Positions 37,879 to 45,120 of a stretch of 64,000 nucleotides of DNA are shown one piece after another. Below the pieces are notes generated by a model. The model was not told the origin of the DNA. It did no database searches and saw only the letters and a list, made by a program, of their open reading frames with translations. The position numbers were made by a program, and so were the translations under genes. Within the stretch, counting starts at the first letter, position 1; the number at the start of each line of letters is the position of its first letter. Source of the stretch: Echinicola marina (GTDB taxonomy: Bacteria; Bacteroidota; Bacteroidia; Cytophagales; Cyclobacteriaceae); assembly GCF_020463795.1 (NCBI RefSeq), contig NZ_CP080025.1, positions 2,167,501-2,231,500 of the forward strand, read 5' to 3'.

Positions 37879-37923
37879 AGCTACCTAATGAGTTGATTGC
37901 TTATCTCGTTAGGTAGCTTTTTT
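37879..37923 (+). terminator. terminator after DUF5606, touching the next start codon
   Basis: AGCTACCTAATGAG at 37879-37892 pairs with CTCGTTAGGTAGCT at 37905-37918 around a twelve-base loop, with one mismatch, followed by seven T. The T run ends three bases before ATG 37927 of the following gene. Confidence 0.88.
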
Positions 37924-37926
37924 ATT

Positions 37927-38226
37927 ATGGAGTATCAATATATCTTAGAAAGTGTTCAGTTGCTGCAAAAGGATTTTGATCTACCAAGTCCTCATGAATC
38001 CATCAGTAGAGAAGAGCTTATAGCGTTGCTAGAGCCAGTTGTCCGTCAGTTATTGGATCGGGATTTTGAGCGACTGCTTCAGATTTGTTACAGGGTGGAT
38101 TTGGGAGAAGTACGTCTAAAACAAATTCTCCATGAATCCAATCCAGAGCAAATGAGCAGAGAGCTGAGTGAAGCTTTGGTCAATCGCCAAATTCAGAAGA
38201 TCGAAATCAGAAAGAGATATCAATAA
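37927..38226 (+). CDS. conserved small Bacteroidota protein, unknown
   Basis: A 99-residue helical protein beginning MEYQYILESVQLLQKDF. I have seen this opening, with the DRDFERLLQICYRVDLGE block, in uncharacterised small proteins across the phylum, but no function is known to me. It has no cysteines of note, no signal peptide and no membrane segment. The coding start lies directly behind the terminator of the preceding gene, so translation depends on read-through or on a very short leader. An upstream in-frame start at 37897 would lie inside the hairpin and is rejected. Confidence 0.75.
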   Translation: MEYQYILESVQLLQKDFDLPSPHESISREELIALLEPVVRQLLDRDFERLLQICYRVDLGEVRLKQILHESNPEQMSRELSEALVNRQIQKIEIRKRYQ

Positions 38227-38246
38227 ACCTATTGTTTTTTAATGTT

Positions 38247-39290
38247 TTAATATTTGTGAACAGGAGAAGGTTGTTTTTCATTGAGGTAAAACTGCGCTTC
38301 CTCTACCATGGCTTTGGAGCCTATATAAAGAGGGGTTCTTTCGTGGAGGGCAGTTGGCAATATATCCAAGATCCTTTTTTCGCCGTTGCTGGCAGCAGCT
38401 CCAGCTTGTTCGGCAATATAAGCCAGGGAATTGGCCTCATACAGCAATCTTAGCTTGCCTTTAGGCGCTTTATTGGTTTTAGGGTAGATATAGATGCCTC
38501 CTTTCAGTAGATTTCTGTGAAAATCAGCGACTAAACTGCCTATATACCTTGCACTGAAATTTCTCACTTTACACGATTCAATATAGTTTTTGTCACCTTC
38601 GCTTATTTGTGAGGTAAGGCCTTCATTGATACTGTAAATTTTCCCGTCTTCCGGAGCCTTCATATTGGGGTGAGACAAGAAAAATTCTCCCAAGGATTGT
38701 TCGTAAGTGAAGCCATTTACGCCCTTACCAGTGGTGTAGACGAGCATGGTGGAGGATCCGTAAAGGACATAGCCTGCTGCTACTTGTTTGTTTCCGGGCT
38801 GCATGATGTCCTCAGGTTGAATCGGACTGCCAATGGGCGTGACACGTCTGTAAATAGAGAAGATGGTTCCGATGGATATATTGACGTCTATATTCGAGCT
38901 GCCATCCAATGGATCCATGGCTACCACATATTTTCCTCGGCTGTTTTGTAGGTCAATGACCTCATCATCTTCTTCTGAAACTATGGCACATACTTCACCT
39001 CCTTTGGTCAATGCCCTAGTGAATCGGATATTGGCAATTACATCTAGTTTCTGCTGTTCCTCGCCTTGTACATTGGTGCTGCCAAAGGCTCCGCCTATTT
39101 TGGAGAGTCCAGCCCTGTTAATCTCACGATTTACTATCTTTGAAGCCAAGGCGATATCCCTGAGGATTTGAGATAGTTCACCTGAAGCAAAAGGGAAGTC
39201 GTCTTGTTTGATTTTGATAAAACGGTCCAATGTTACCCCTACTGAATAACCCAATGCTGAGTGGTCTGGTTGATATGGTTTTGTCTTCAT
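38247..39290 (-). CDS. fbp: fructose-1,6-bisphosphatase class 1
   Basis: A 347-residue gluconeogenic phosphatase. Metal site motifs are in order: VSEEDDEV near 92-99, [16 protein letters not shown] near 112-127 and the later [16 protein letters not shown] and [16 protein letters not shown]-type block (here [15 protein letters not shown]). Start at 39290 gives the normal N-terminus; an in-frame ATG at 39338 would enter the divergent promoter region of the aspartate kinase. The 59-bp gap between the two starts must hold both promoters. Confidence 0.96.
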   Translation of the reverse strand: MKTKPYQPDHSALGYSVGVTLDRFIKIKQDDFPFASGELSQILRDIALASKIVNREINRAGLSKIGGAFGSTNVQGEEQQKLDVIANIRFTRALTKGGEVCAIVSEEDDEVIDLQNSRGKYVVAMDPLDGSSNIDVNISIGTIFSIYRRVTPIGSPIQPEDIMQPGNKQVAAGYVLYGSSTMLVYTTGKGVNGFTYEQSLGEFFLSHPNMKAPEDGKIYSINEGLTSQISEGDKNYIESCKVRNFSARYIGSLVADFHRNLLKGGIYIYPKTNKAPKGKLRLLYEANSLAYIAEQAGAAASNGEKRILDILPTALHERTPLYIGSKAMVEEAQFYLNEKQPSPVHKY

Positions 39291-39349
39291 GTTTATTGGA
39301 AAAGTACAATTTATTGAATAACCCACTGAAAAATACAACTTAAATTTTT

Positions 39350-40624
39350 ATGACAAAAGCAATTGTATATAAATTTGGTGGAGCCTCTGTTAAAGATGCT
39401 TCTGCGATTAAAAACCTTCATACTGTTTTGTTAAATCGATTGCAGAATAAAATGGTGATAGTTGTTTCAGCGATGGGCAAGACTACAAATTCTTTGGAAG
39501 AGATTTTGAAGTGTAAATTTTCTGGAAATGATTATTATTCGAATTGTGCAATTTTAAGAAAAAACCATTTAGCAGTATGCTCAGCGCTTTTTGAAGAACA
39601 AAACCCTGTGTTTTCTATTGTGGAAAATCTTTTTTTGCAATTGGAGCGGGATTTGGAACATCCACTGAATAGGGAGAATTATGACCAATATTATGATCGT
39701 ATAGTGAGTTACGGAGAAATCTTGTCCAGTAAGATTATTCATGCATATCTCTGTACAATGGGTTTGTATTGTGTTTGGCAGGATGCCAAAGAAATAATCG
39801 CGACAGATGAAAGTTTTCGATCTGCCAAAATAGATTGGTCACTCACGGCGAAGCAATGTGCAAAGCAATTAGGGGAAAAGTTGAAAAAATTTCCTGTGAT
39901 TACTCAAGGGTTCTTGGGAGCAAGTCCTGCGGGTAAGTGGACCACATTGGGTAGGGAAGGATCGGATTTTTCCGCTGCTATTATTGCTCATAGTATACAG
40001 GCCAAATCAGTCACTATTTGGAAGGATGTCCCCGGGGTTCTAAATGCGGATCCCAAGCGCTTCGCAGATACGGTCAAGTTTGACCGAATAGATTATAAGG
40101 AAGCTGCTGAAATGACTTATTATGGGGCATCAGTGATCCATCCAAAGACCATTAAACCATTGGCCAATTTAAAAATTCCTTTAAATGTCCGCTCATTTCT
40201 TGATCCAGAAGGGAATGGGACAATCATTGGGGATTTTCCTGAAGAAAGGCATACTATTCCTACTATTGTGGTGAAAGACAGGCAGGTGTTAGTGACCTTT
40301 GAGGTGACTGATTATACCTTTATTAATGAATCCCATATTCATCATGTTTATGCGGAGCTGGAAAGGTTACGTTTGGGGGTAAATATGCTGCAGACCTCTG
40401 CTATATCTATTTCTATTTGTGTCAATGAAGAGTTATTTAAGGTAGAACAGCTTTTAGAGGAAATGGGAGATTCTTTTAAGATTAGGTATAATGAGGGGTT
40501 GCAATTGCTGACGGTTAAAAATTACGATGAAGCTTCTAAAGAACAGTTTTTGGGTCGAGAGGGGATATTGGTAGAGCAGACCACACGAAGTACTATACAG
40601 CTGGTGTGCAAGCCCGATGTTTAA
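39350..40624 (+). CDS. aspartate kinase, monofunctional
   Basis: A 424-residue enzyme for the first step of the aspartate pathway (lysine, threonine, methionine). KFGGASVKD near 8-16 is the nucleotide-phosphate motif, GFLGASPAGKWTTLGREGSDFSAAI near 185-209 is the catalytic block, and an ACT-type regulatory region covers about 305-424. The regulatory part is short and only partly typical, so feedback control may differ from LysC. Its TAA stop is inside the left end of the palindromic repeat that follows. Confidence 0.93.
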   Translation: MTKAIVYKFGGASVKDASAIKNLHTVLLNRLQNKMVIVVSAMGKTTNSLEEILKCKFSGNDYYSNCAILRKNHLAVCSALFEEQNPVFSIVENLFLQLERDLEHPLNRENYDQYYDRIVSYGEILSSKIIHAYLCTMGLYCVWQDAKEIIATDESFRSAKIDWSLTAKQCAKQLGEKLKKFPVITQGFLGASPAGKWTTLGREGSDFSAAIIAHSIQAKSVTIWKDVPGVLNADPKRFADTVKFDRIDYKEAAEMTYYGASVIHPKTIKPLANLKIPLNVRSFLDPEGNGTIIGDFPEERHTIPTIVVKDRQVLVTFEVTDYTFINESHIHHVYAELERLRLGVNMLQTSAISISICVNEELFKVEQLLEEMGDSFKIRYNEGLQLLTVKNYDEASKEQFLGREGILVEQTTRSTIQLVCKPDV

Positions 40625-40797
40625 ACCCGAAATATGCATTAGCTTATCTATTACGGACTGAAAATGCTTTAAAATCAGTCGCTTTGCTGCTGTTTTCGAC
40701 GTCACCATAGCGGTGCTATGCCTCAGTCTCCAAACAGCCTGATTTTCTTGCATTTTCAGCCCTCACTACGATTGCTAATGCATAATCCGGGTTAAAG
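40620..40797. repeat. long palindromic repeat (MITE-like) between convergent genes
   Basis: About 178 bp that folds into one long imperfect hairpin. The ends are GTTTAAACCCG and CGGGTTAAA, followed inwards by TATGCATTAGC at 40633-40643 and its exact complement at 40774-40784, CTGAAAATGC at 40658-40667 and complement at 40750-40759, AAAATCAG at 40671-40678 and complement at 40739-40746, and a tip of CATAGC-GGT-GCTATG at 40706-40720. It contains no coding frame of its own. The stop codons of both flanking genes (40622-40624 and 40792-40794) lie within its terminal repeats. I see no second copy in this window. Confidence 0.8.
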
Positions 40798-41667
40798 GAA
40801 TTTTTTGAGTACCTTTTTAATGCCAGGCAGGTAGCTTTGACCAAATAGGTTGAGGTGGACTAAAAGTGGATATAGATTATGGATGTCGGCCCTGGTTTCA
40901 AAGTCGGGTTCTAAGGGGAAGATGTCATTGTAGGCTTCATAAAAGCGGCTTTGGAATCCACCGAAAAGTTTTGAAAAAGCCAGGTCGATTTCCCTGTGTC
41001 CATAATAAACGGCAGGATCTATCAAGCAGGGGGCTCCTTGTTGGTTGACAATGATGTTCCCAGACCATAAGTCACCATGAAGTAATGCTGGTTTTTCGTT
41101 GGGGATCAGATCTGGTAGTTTTGGGTAGAGTTTTTGGGACTTTTTGTAAAAGTCTTTAGTGATCAAACCGTCATAGAAGGCTTTGCCCAGCATAGGTTCC
41201 AGTCTTTGTTCGGCGTAGAACTGAGCCCAGTTATTGCTGTATTTATTGTTTTGGGGGAGTATGGCGATATAGTTGTCCTCATCAAACCCAAATTTTGGGA
41301 AGGTAGCCATGTGCAGTTCTGCTAGTCCATGGCCCAAAGTTTCCCAATATTGAGGATTAGGGTAGCCTCCTGGGATCCATTCTATGAGCAGGTAGTTTTG
41401 GTTGTCTATTCTTCCTGCTCCTATAGTCTTTGGGATTTGGAGTGGAGTGTGTTTGTGTAATAAGGTAAGTCCTTTCAGTTCTTGGTGAAAAATGTTTGCA
41501 GATTCAAAATAGTTTGATTTCAAAAAAAGCGCACCCTTGTCAGTATCCAAAAGTACGCTTTGATTCATTGTTCCTGCAGATATGAGTCTGACAGAGTTTA
41601 TTTTTGTAGATTCATGTATAGCATTATATAAGACTTCTTTGTAAAAAGAATTTTGCCTACTAAGCAT
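40792..41667 (-). CDS. fructosamine kinase family protein
   Basis: A 291-residue kinase-fold protein. ALFLKSNY gives the ATP-binding Lys, LLIEWIPGG is the hinge, LLHGDLWSGNIIV near 197-209 is the catalytic loop and LIDPAVYYGHREIDLA near 216-231 the metal motif, all typical of FN3K/YniA enzymes. They phosphorylate sugar adducts on amines so the adduct falls off (deglycation). It overlaps the low-molecular-weight phosphatase by eight bases; this pairing suggests the phosphatase dephosphorylates fructosamine-phosphate or its products, which is inference. Its stop lies in the repeat element. Confidence 0.93.
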   Translation of the reverse strand: MLSRQNSFYKEVLYNAIHESTKINSVRLISAGTMNQSVLLDTDKGALFLKSNYFESANIFHQELKGLTLLHKHTPLQIPKTIGAGRIDNQNYLLIEWIPGGYPNPQYWETLGHGLAELHMATFPKFGFDEDNYIAILPQNNKYSNNWAQFYAEQRLEPMLGKAFYDGLITKDFYKKSQKLYPKLPDLIPNEKPALLHGDLWSGNIIVNQQGAPCLIDPAVYYGHREIDLAFSKLFGGFQSRFYEAYNDIFPLEPDFETRADIHNLYPLLVHLNLFGQSYLPGIKKVLKKFL

Positions 41668-42145
41668 ATACTTGATGTTCTTTTTGTAGTTGGGAAATTA
41701 ATTCTTTGATGGATTCGTCCAAGATTTGGTAGACTTTTTCAAATCCATCTTCACCACCATAGTAAGGATCGGGAACCTCGTCGGATTCAGCATTGGGCTG
41801 GAAATCCCGCATGAGATGAATTTGGTCGTGAGTTTGGCTGTAAGTGTCCATTAATTTATAAATATTGGACCTATTGGATTTGTCCATGGCTATGATATAA
41901 TCAAAATCACGGATATCTACATGGGAAAGTTGCCTTCCTCTGTGGGAAATTTTTATACCATGATCGTTGGCGCATTTAAGGCTTCGCTCATCAGGGAGCT
42001 CGCCAATATGGTAATCAGAAGTACCGCAGCTGTCACTTTTGAATTTGTGTGGCAAATTCAATTTTTGGATTTGATGATTAAAGATGGCTTCCGCTAGAGG
42101 AGACCTACAAATATTTCCTAAGCAAACGAATAAAACTTTGATCAT
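41660..42145 (-). CDS. low-molecular-weight protein-tyrosine phosphatase
   Basis: A 161-residue phosphatase. The P-loop VCLGNICRSP gives the nucleophile Cys8 and Arg14, and DPYYGGEDGF near 127-136 carries the general acid Asp. No tyrosine kinase or capsule gene is adjacent. Translational overlap with the fructosamine kinase points to sugar-phosphate or glycated-protein repair rather than capsule control. It starts two bases before the DUF6588 stop... on the same strand, so the three genes form one unit. Confidence 0.93.
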   Translation of the reverse strand: MIKVLFVCLGNICRSPLAEAIFNHQIQKLNLPHKFKSDSCGTSDYHIGELPDERSLKCANDHGIKISHRGRQLSHVDIRDFDYIIAMDKSNRSNIYKLMDTYSQTHDQIHLMRDFQPNAESDEVPDPYYGGEDGFEKVYQILDESIKELISQLQKEHQVYA

Positions 42146-42147
42146 TA

Positions 42148-43137
42148 TTATCTGATTGATACTCCTAATCCTACATTAATAGTGTTGTATTCCTGGAAGG
42201 TATAGTCCCCACTGAGGAATATTGGGCCAAACTTAAATCTTGCTCCCAAGGTGCCCATTGCTCCCGCTACTTCATATTTCAGGTCCACAGGGTCAGTCAA
42301 TGGTTCAGATACACCTTCGACATAATAGTCTCCCAGTACGCTGTAAGCAGACTTGCCAGTGTTATAGCCAAAAGCGCCATAGAAGGTAATAATGGATAGC
42401 TTTTTACTGATGATGCCTTGGAAGGTCCAAGATTCGACATCCATTTTGCCATGTTGATTTTCTGTCTCATCAATGATATAGCTTGCTTTTAGATTATTGT
42501 AGGCAACCAAGCCGGATAGGTCAAAAGGCAATAGGTTGAAGCCAGGGATGTGTTGTTTGATGTCGTGTTTTACGCCCAGTCCCCATTGTGAAACTTTGGC
42601 ATCATCTATTTTTATTTCAGGAATAAATCTTCCTATTATTTCAAAGCCTGCAGGAAGCCCCAATGCTGCCTGAATGGTTGGTGCAGGTACGTACTTTACT
42701 GGGATATCTAATCCAGGAGGAACTTCTACTTCTGCAATTAATTCACCTTCCTCATAGATTCCCAAAGTGGCATCCGTTTCGGTTTCTCCAAAGAGGGTTG
42801 GAAGTTCTTCTGGGCCGCTGGCTCCGACTATCCTAAGCTTATCGTATTCGTTGGGGTCGAAGGTGAAAGATTCGTGTTTGCTGGGTACGGCTGCTACTCC
42901 TGCTCCAAATTTAATGTCAAAGCCTAATGTACTATGAGGTTTGGCAGTTTGAGCCCAGCCACTTCCCATGCTGTATATAAAACCTTTTGCGGCAGGTTCT
43001 ACATAATAGCCCATATAGGTATTCAGATCTTTCGCCCCTGCACGGAGAATTTGCTCAACATCTACATCACCCTGTCCAAAAGCTTTGGAACTCACTAATA
43101 TGAGGCCTACTAAACAAAAATGTAATGTTTTCTTCAT
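42148..43137 (-). CDS. DUF6588 family exported beta-barrel-like protein
   Basis: A 329-residue protein with a signal peptide of about 22 residues (LVGLILVSSKAFGQ). The mature region opens GDVDVEQILRAGAKDLNTYMGYYVEPAAKGFIYSMGSGW, which is typical of DUF6588, and the rest alternates in beta-strand fashion with a barrel-like end (NVGLGVSIR). Most likely an outer membrane protein of unknown cargo. First gene of a three-gene minus-strand unit ending at the palindromic repeat. Confidence 0.82.
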   Translation of the reverse strand: MKKTLHFCLVGLILVSSKAFGQGDVDVEQILRAGAKDLNTYMGYYVEPAAKGFIYSMGSGWAQTAKPHSTLGFDIKFGAGVAAVPSKHESFTFDPNEYDKLRIVGASGPEELPTLFGETETDATLGIYEEGELIAEVEVPPGLDIPVKYVPAPTIQAALGLPAGFEIIGRFIPEIKIDDAKVSQWGLGVKHDIKQHIPGFNLLPFDLSGLVAYNNLKASYIIDETENQHGKMDVESWTFQGIISKKLSIITFYGAFGYNTGKSAYSVLGDYYVEGVSEPLTDPVDLKYEVAGAMGTLGARFKFGPIFLSGDYTFQEYNTINVGLGVSIR

Positions 43138-43218
43138 TGATAATGGTGGTTTTAAAAGATAAAGGTAAGGAAATTTAGAGTAATCTTTTAGGGTAAAAAG
43201 TACCTGAAAAAAATAATT

Positions 43219-43249
43219 TTTGAAAAATTAAAGATCTTTTATAGTTTTG
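43219..43249 (+). promoter_or_regulatory. promoter of the Fur-family regulator
   Basis: TTTG at 43219-43222, exactly 19 bases, then TAGTTTTG at 43242-43249: a full match to the Bacteroidota promoter. The RNA start would be near 43256, ahead of the operator at 43266. Confidence 0.78.
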
Positions 43250-43265
43250 CGGAACTATTACTAGA

Positions 43266-43280
43266 TAAGAATCATTCTTA
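43266..43280 (+). promoter_or_regulatory. Fur/PerR-type operator
   Basis: TAAGAATCATTCTTA is a perfect 7-1-7 inverted repeat, the form of Fur-family boxes. It lies just downstream of the predicted RNA start and eight bases before the regulator's ATG, so the regulator probably represses itself and the peroxiredoxin gene behind it. Confidence 0.75.
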
Positions 43281-43287
43281 ATACCGA

Positions 43288-43701
43288 ATGAATATTGAAA
43301 CGGTAAAAAATAAGATCTCAAGTGGTGGACTGAAGTTTACCCATCAGCGCATGGTGATATATGAAGCTGTTTCGCAAGCACATAATCATCCTACTGCCGA
43401 ATGGGTTTATGAGCAGGTCAAGGAAAATAATCCTAGTATTTCGCTTGGTACGGTCTATAAGACTTTGGAGACTTTTGTCAATGCTAATATCATTCAGAAG
43501 TTTATGGATACCAATGGTGTCATGCGATTTGATGCAGTATTGGAAGCACATAGTCATTTATATGATAAGGAGACGAATGAAATCAGGGATTATTATAATC
43601 ATGAATTAGAAGCGATGATTAAAGCGTTTCTTGAGAAAAATAAAATCAAGGATTTTGAGGTAGAAGACATAGAAGTGGTTCTAAAAGGCCACAACAAATA
43701 G
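43288..43701 (+). CDS. Fur family transcriptional regulator, PerR-like
   Basis: A 137-residue regulator. The winged helix covers about 10-80 (KFTHQRMVIYEAV, NPSISLGTVYKTLETF as the recognition part). The dimer-domain metal region is LEAHSHLYD near 85-93 with His88 and His90, and Asp82. It contains no cysteine at all, so the four-Cys structural zinc site of classical PerR is absent. Position before an AhpC-type peroxiredoxin and the operator in its own leader argue for a peroxide-sensing role through Fe-catalysed His oxidation. The name PerR is inference from context. Confidence 0.88.
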   Translation: MNIETVKNKISSGGLKFTHQRMVIYEAVSQAHNHPTAEWVYEQVKENNPSISLGTVYKTLETFVNANIIQKFMDTNGVMRFDAVLEAHSHLYDKETNEIRDYYNHELEAMIKAFLEKNKIKDFEVEDIEVVLKGHNK

Positions 43702-43742
43702 AAAATAAATTAAACATAACTAATCAATTAAAATTAAAAAGT

Positions 43743-44372
43743 ATGTCATTAGTAGGAAAAAAAGCCCCTTTATTTAGCGCACCAGCAGTGATTAACGGAG
43801 AGGAAATCGTTGAAAACTTCTCTTTGGAGCAGTTTATCGGTAAGCAGGAAGTTATCTTCTATTTTTACCCAAAAGATTTCACTTTTGTTTGCCCTACTGA
43901 GATCTTGGCTTTCCAAGAGAAATTGGCCGAGTTCGAGAAAAGAGGTGTAGCGGTTGTAGGAGCTTCTTGCGACACAGAAGAAACTCACCTTGCATGGTTA
44001 GCTACTCCTAAAGCTAACGGTGGTATTGAAGGTGTGACTTATCCATTGGTTGCTGATCCAGCTAAAACCATTGCCCATAACTTTGGTGTTTTGGCCGGTG
44101 AGTGGAATTACAACGAAGAAGGTGAACTTACTTATGAAGGTGCTCCAGTAGCATTCAGAGGTTCTTTCTTGATCGACAAAGAAGGCGTAGTAAGACACGA
44201 AACTATCAACGATCTTCCTCTGGGAAGAAACATCGATGAGATGATCAGATTGGTGGATGCGCTTCAGCACGTAGAAAAGTATGGAGAAGTTTGTCCTGCT
44301 AACTGGGAAGAAGGAAAAGAAGCAATGAAAGCGACTAAAGAAGGTGTATCTGAATACCTTTCTAAAAACTAA
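43743..44372 (+). CDS. 2-Cys peroxiredoxin (AhpC/Prx1 type)
   Basis: A 209-residue peroxidase that reduces hydrogen peroxide and alkyl hydroperoxides. DFTFVCPTE gives the peroxidatic Cys50 with Thr and Arg partners (Arg140 in AFRGSF), and GEVCPANW gives the resolving Cys184. The C-terminus beyond 195 is long enough for the YF-type sensitive region, here altered (EGVSEYLSKN). Codon use is notably biased and C-ending (for example AAC, TTC), in keeping with high expression. Likely controlled by the PerR-like gene 41 bp upstream. Confidence 0.95.
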   Translation: MSLVGKKAPLFSAPAVINGEEIVENFSLEQFIGKQEVIFYFYPKDFTFVCPTEILAFQEKLAEFEKRGVAVVGASCDTEETHLAWLATPKANGGIEGVTYPLVADPAKTIAHNFGVLAGEWNYNEEGELTYEGAPVAFRGSFLIDKEGVVRHETINDLPLGRNIDEMIRLVDALQHVEKYGEVCPANWEEGKEAMKATKEGVSEYLSKN

Positions 44373-44397
44373 TCATTGAAGCTTCAATGAAATATTG

Positions 44398-44430
44398 AAA
44401 GCCCCGGTAAGATTTCCGGGGCTTTTTTTG
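44398..44430 (+). terminator. terminator after peroxiredoxin
   Basis: AAAGCCCCGG at 44398-44407 and CCGGGGCTTT at 44416-44425 form a perfect stem with an eight-base loop, followed by seven T in total. Confidence 0.93.
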
Positions 44431-44493
44431 TCGCAATTTTTGAGTTTGTCCCGTCTTGGCAGAGAATATTATTTTTAACTAAACTATTTCAAT

Positions 44494-45012
44494 ATGAATG
44501 CTTTTAAATATACTGCCGTAATCTTGCTTACTCTATTCTTTTCTTCTTGTAATGATGATCAAAAAGATACCCAAAACCAATTAGAGAGAAGTGAGAAAAA
44601 ATGGGGACTCCTTAAGTCCGAGAATAATGAGTCATACCGCTATACGGTAAGTACTTCCTCGTGGACAGGCTATAGTTCACTGACCACCATTACTGTCCAA
44701 GATGGTTTCGTCACCAAAAGAGAGTTTGAAAGTTATAATGTGGATAATGAAGGAGGAAAGGAACTGGTGGACTTTTATGTGGAGGAGGGAGAAGAAATAG
44801 GGGTAAATGAGGAAGGAACTGCCCCTCTTACCTTGGATAAACTTTATGATATTTGTAAGGAAGAATATTTGTCCGTTGATCCTAAAACAAATACCATCTA
44901 TTTTACGGCCTTTGACAATGGACTTGTGCAGAGCTGTGGGTATGTGCCTGATAACTGTGTCGATGATTGTTTTTTTGGTTTCAATCTGGAAATTATCGAA
45001 TGGATGGATTGA
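44494..45012 (+). CDS. small lipoprotein, DUF6174-like
   Basis: A 172-residue protein with a good lipoprotein signal (ILLTLFFSSC, Cys19). The mature part WGLLKSENNESYRYTVSTSSWTGYSS followed by TITVQDGFVTKREFE resembles the W...YRY.....G....V.V..G pattern of DUF6174. Four cysteines cluster near the end (SCGYVPDNCVDDC), perhaps as disulphides. Function is unknown. It has its own terminator and appears monocistronic. Confidence 0.75.
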   Translation: MNAFKYTAVILLTLFFSSCNDDQKDTQNQLERSEKKWGLLKSENNESYRYTVSTSSWTGYSSLTTITVQDGFVTKREFESYNVDNEGGKELVDFYVEEGEEIGVNEEGTAPLTLDKLYDICKEEYLSVDPKTNTIYFTAFDNGLVQSCGYVPDNCVDDCFFGFNLEIIEWMD

Positions 45013-45043
45013 ATTAGGAATTAGCAATAATTATAATGATGGG

Positions 45044-45072
45044 GCCTTACAGGAATACTGTGAGGCTTTTTT
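45044..45072 (+). terminator. terminator after the DUF6174-like gene
   Basis: GCCTTACAG at 45044-45052 pairs with CTGTGAGGC at 45058-45066 (one G-T pair), followed by six T. Confidence 0.82.
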
Positions 45073-45120
45073 CTTGGTGAAAAATAGAGGTGGTTTGTTC
45101 TGATCTTGTTAATTTTGGGC

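Noticed and set aside
40454-40753. 99-codon minus-strand frame running through the palindromic repeat
   Set aside because: It straddles the end of the aspartate kinase and the repeat; no homology and no start signals.
45106-45120. TTG start for waaA five codons upstream
   Set aside because: An ATG at 45121 gives the usual N-terminus, and TTG starts are rare in this group.
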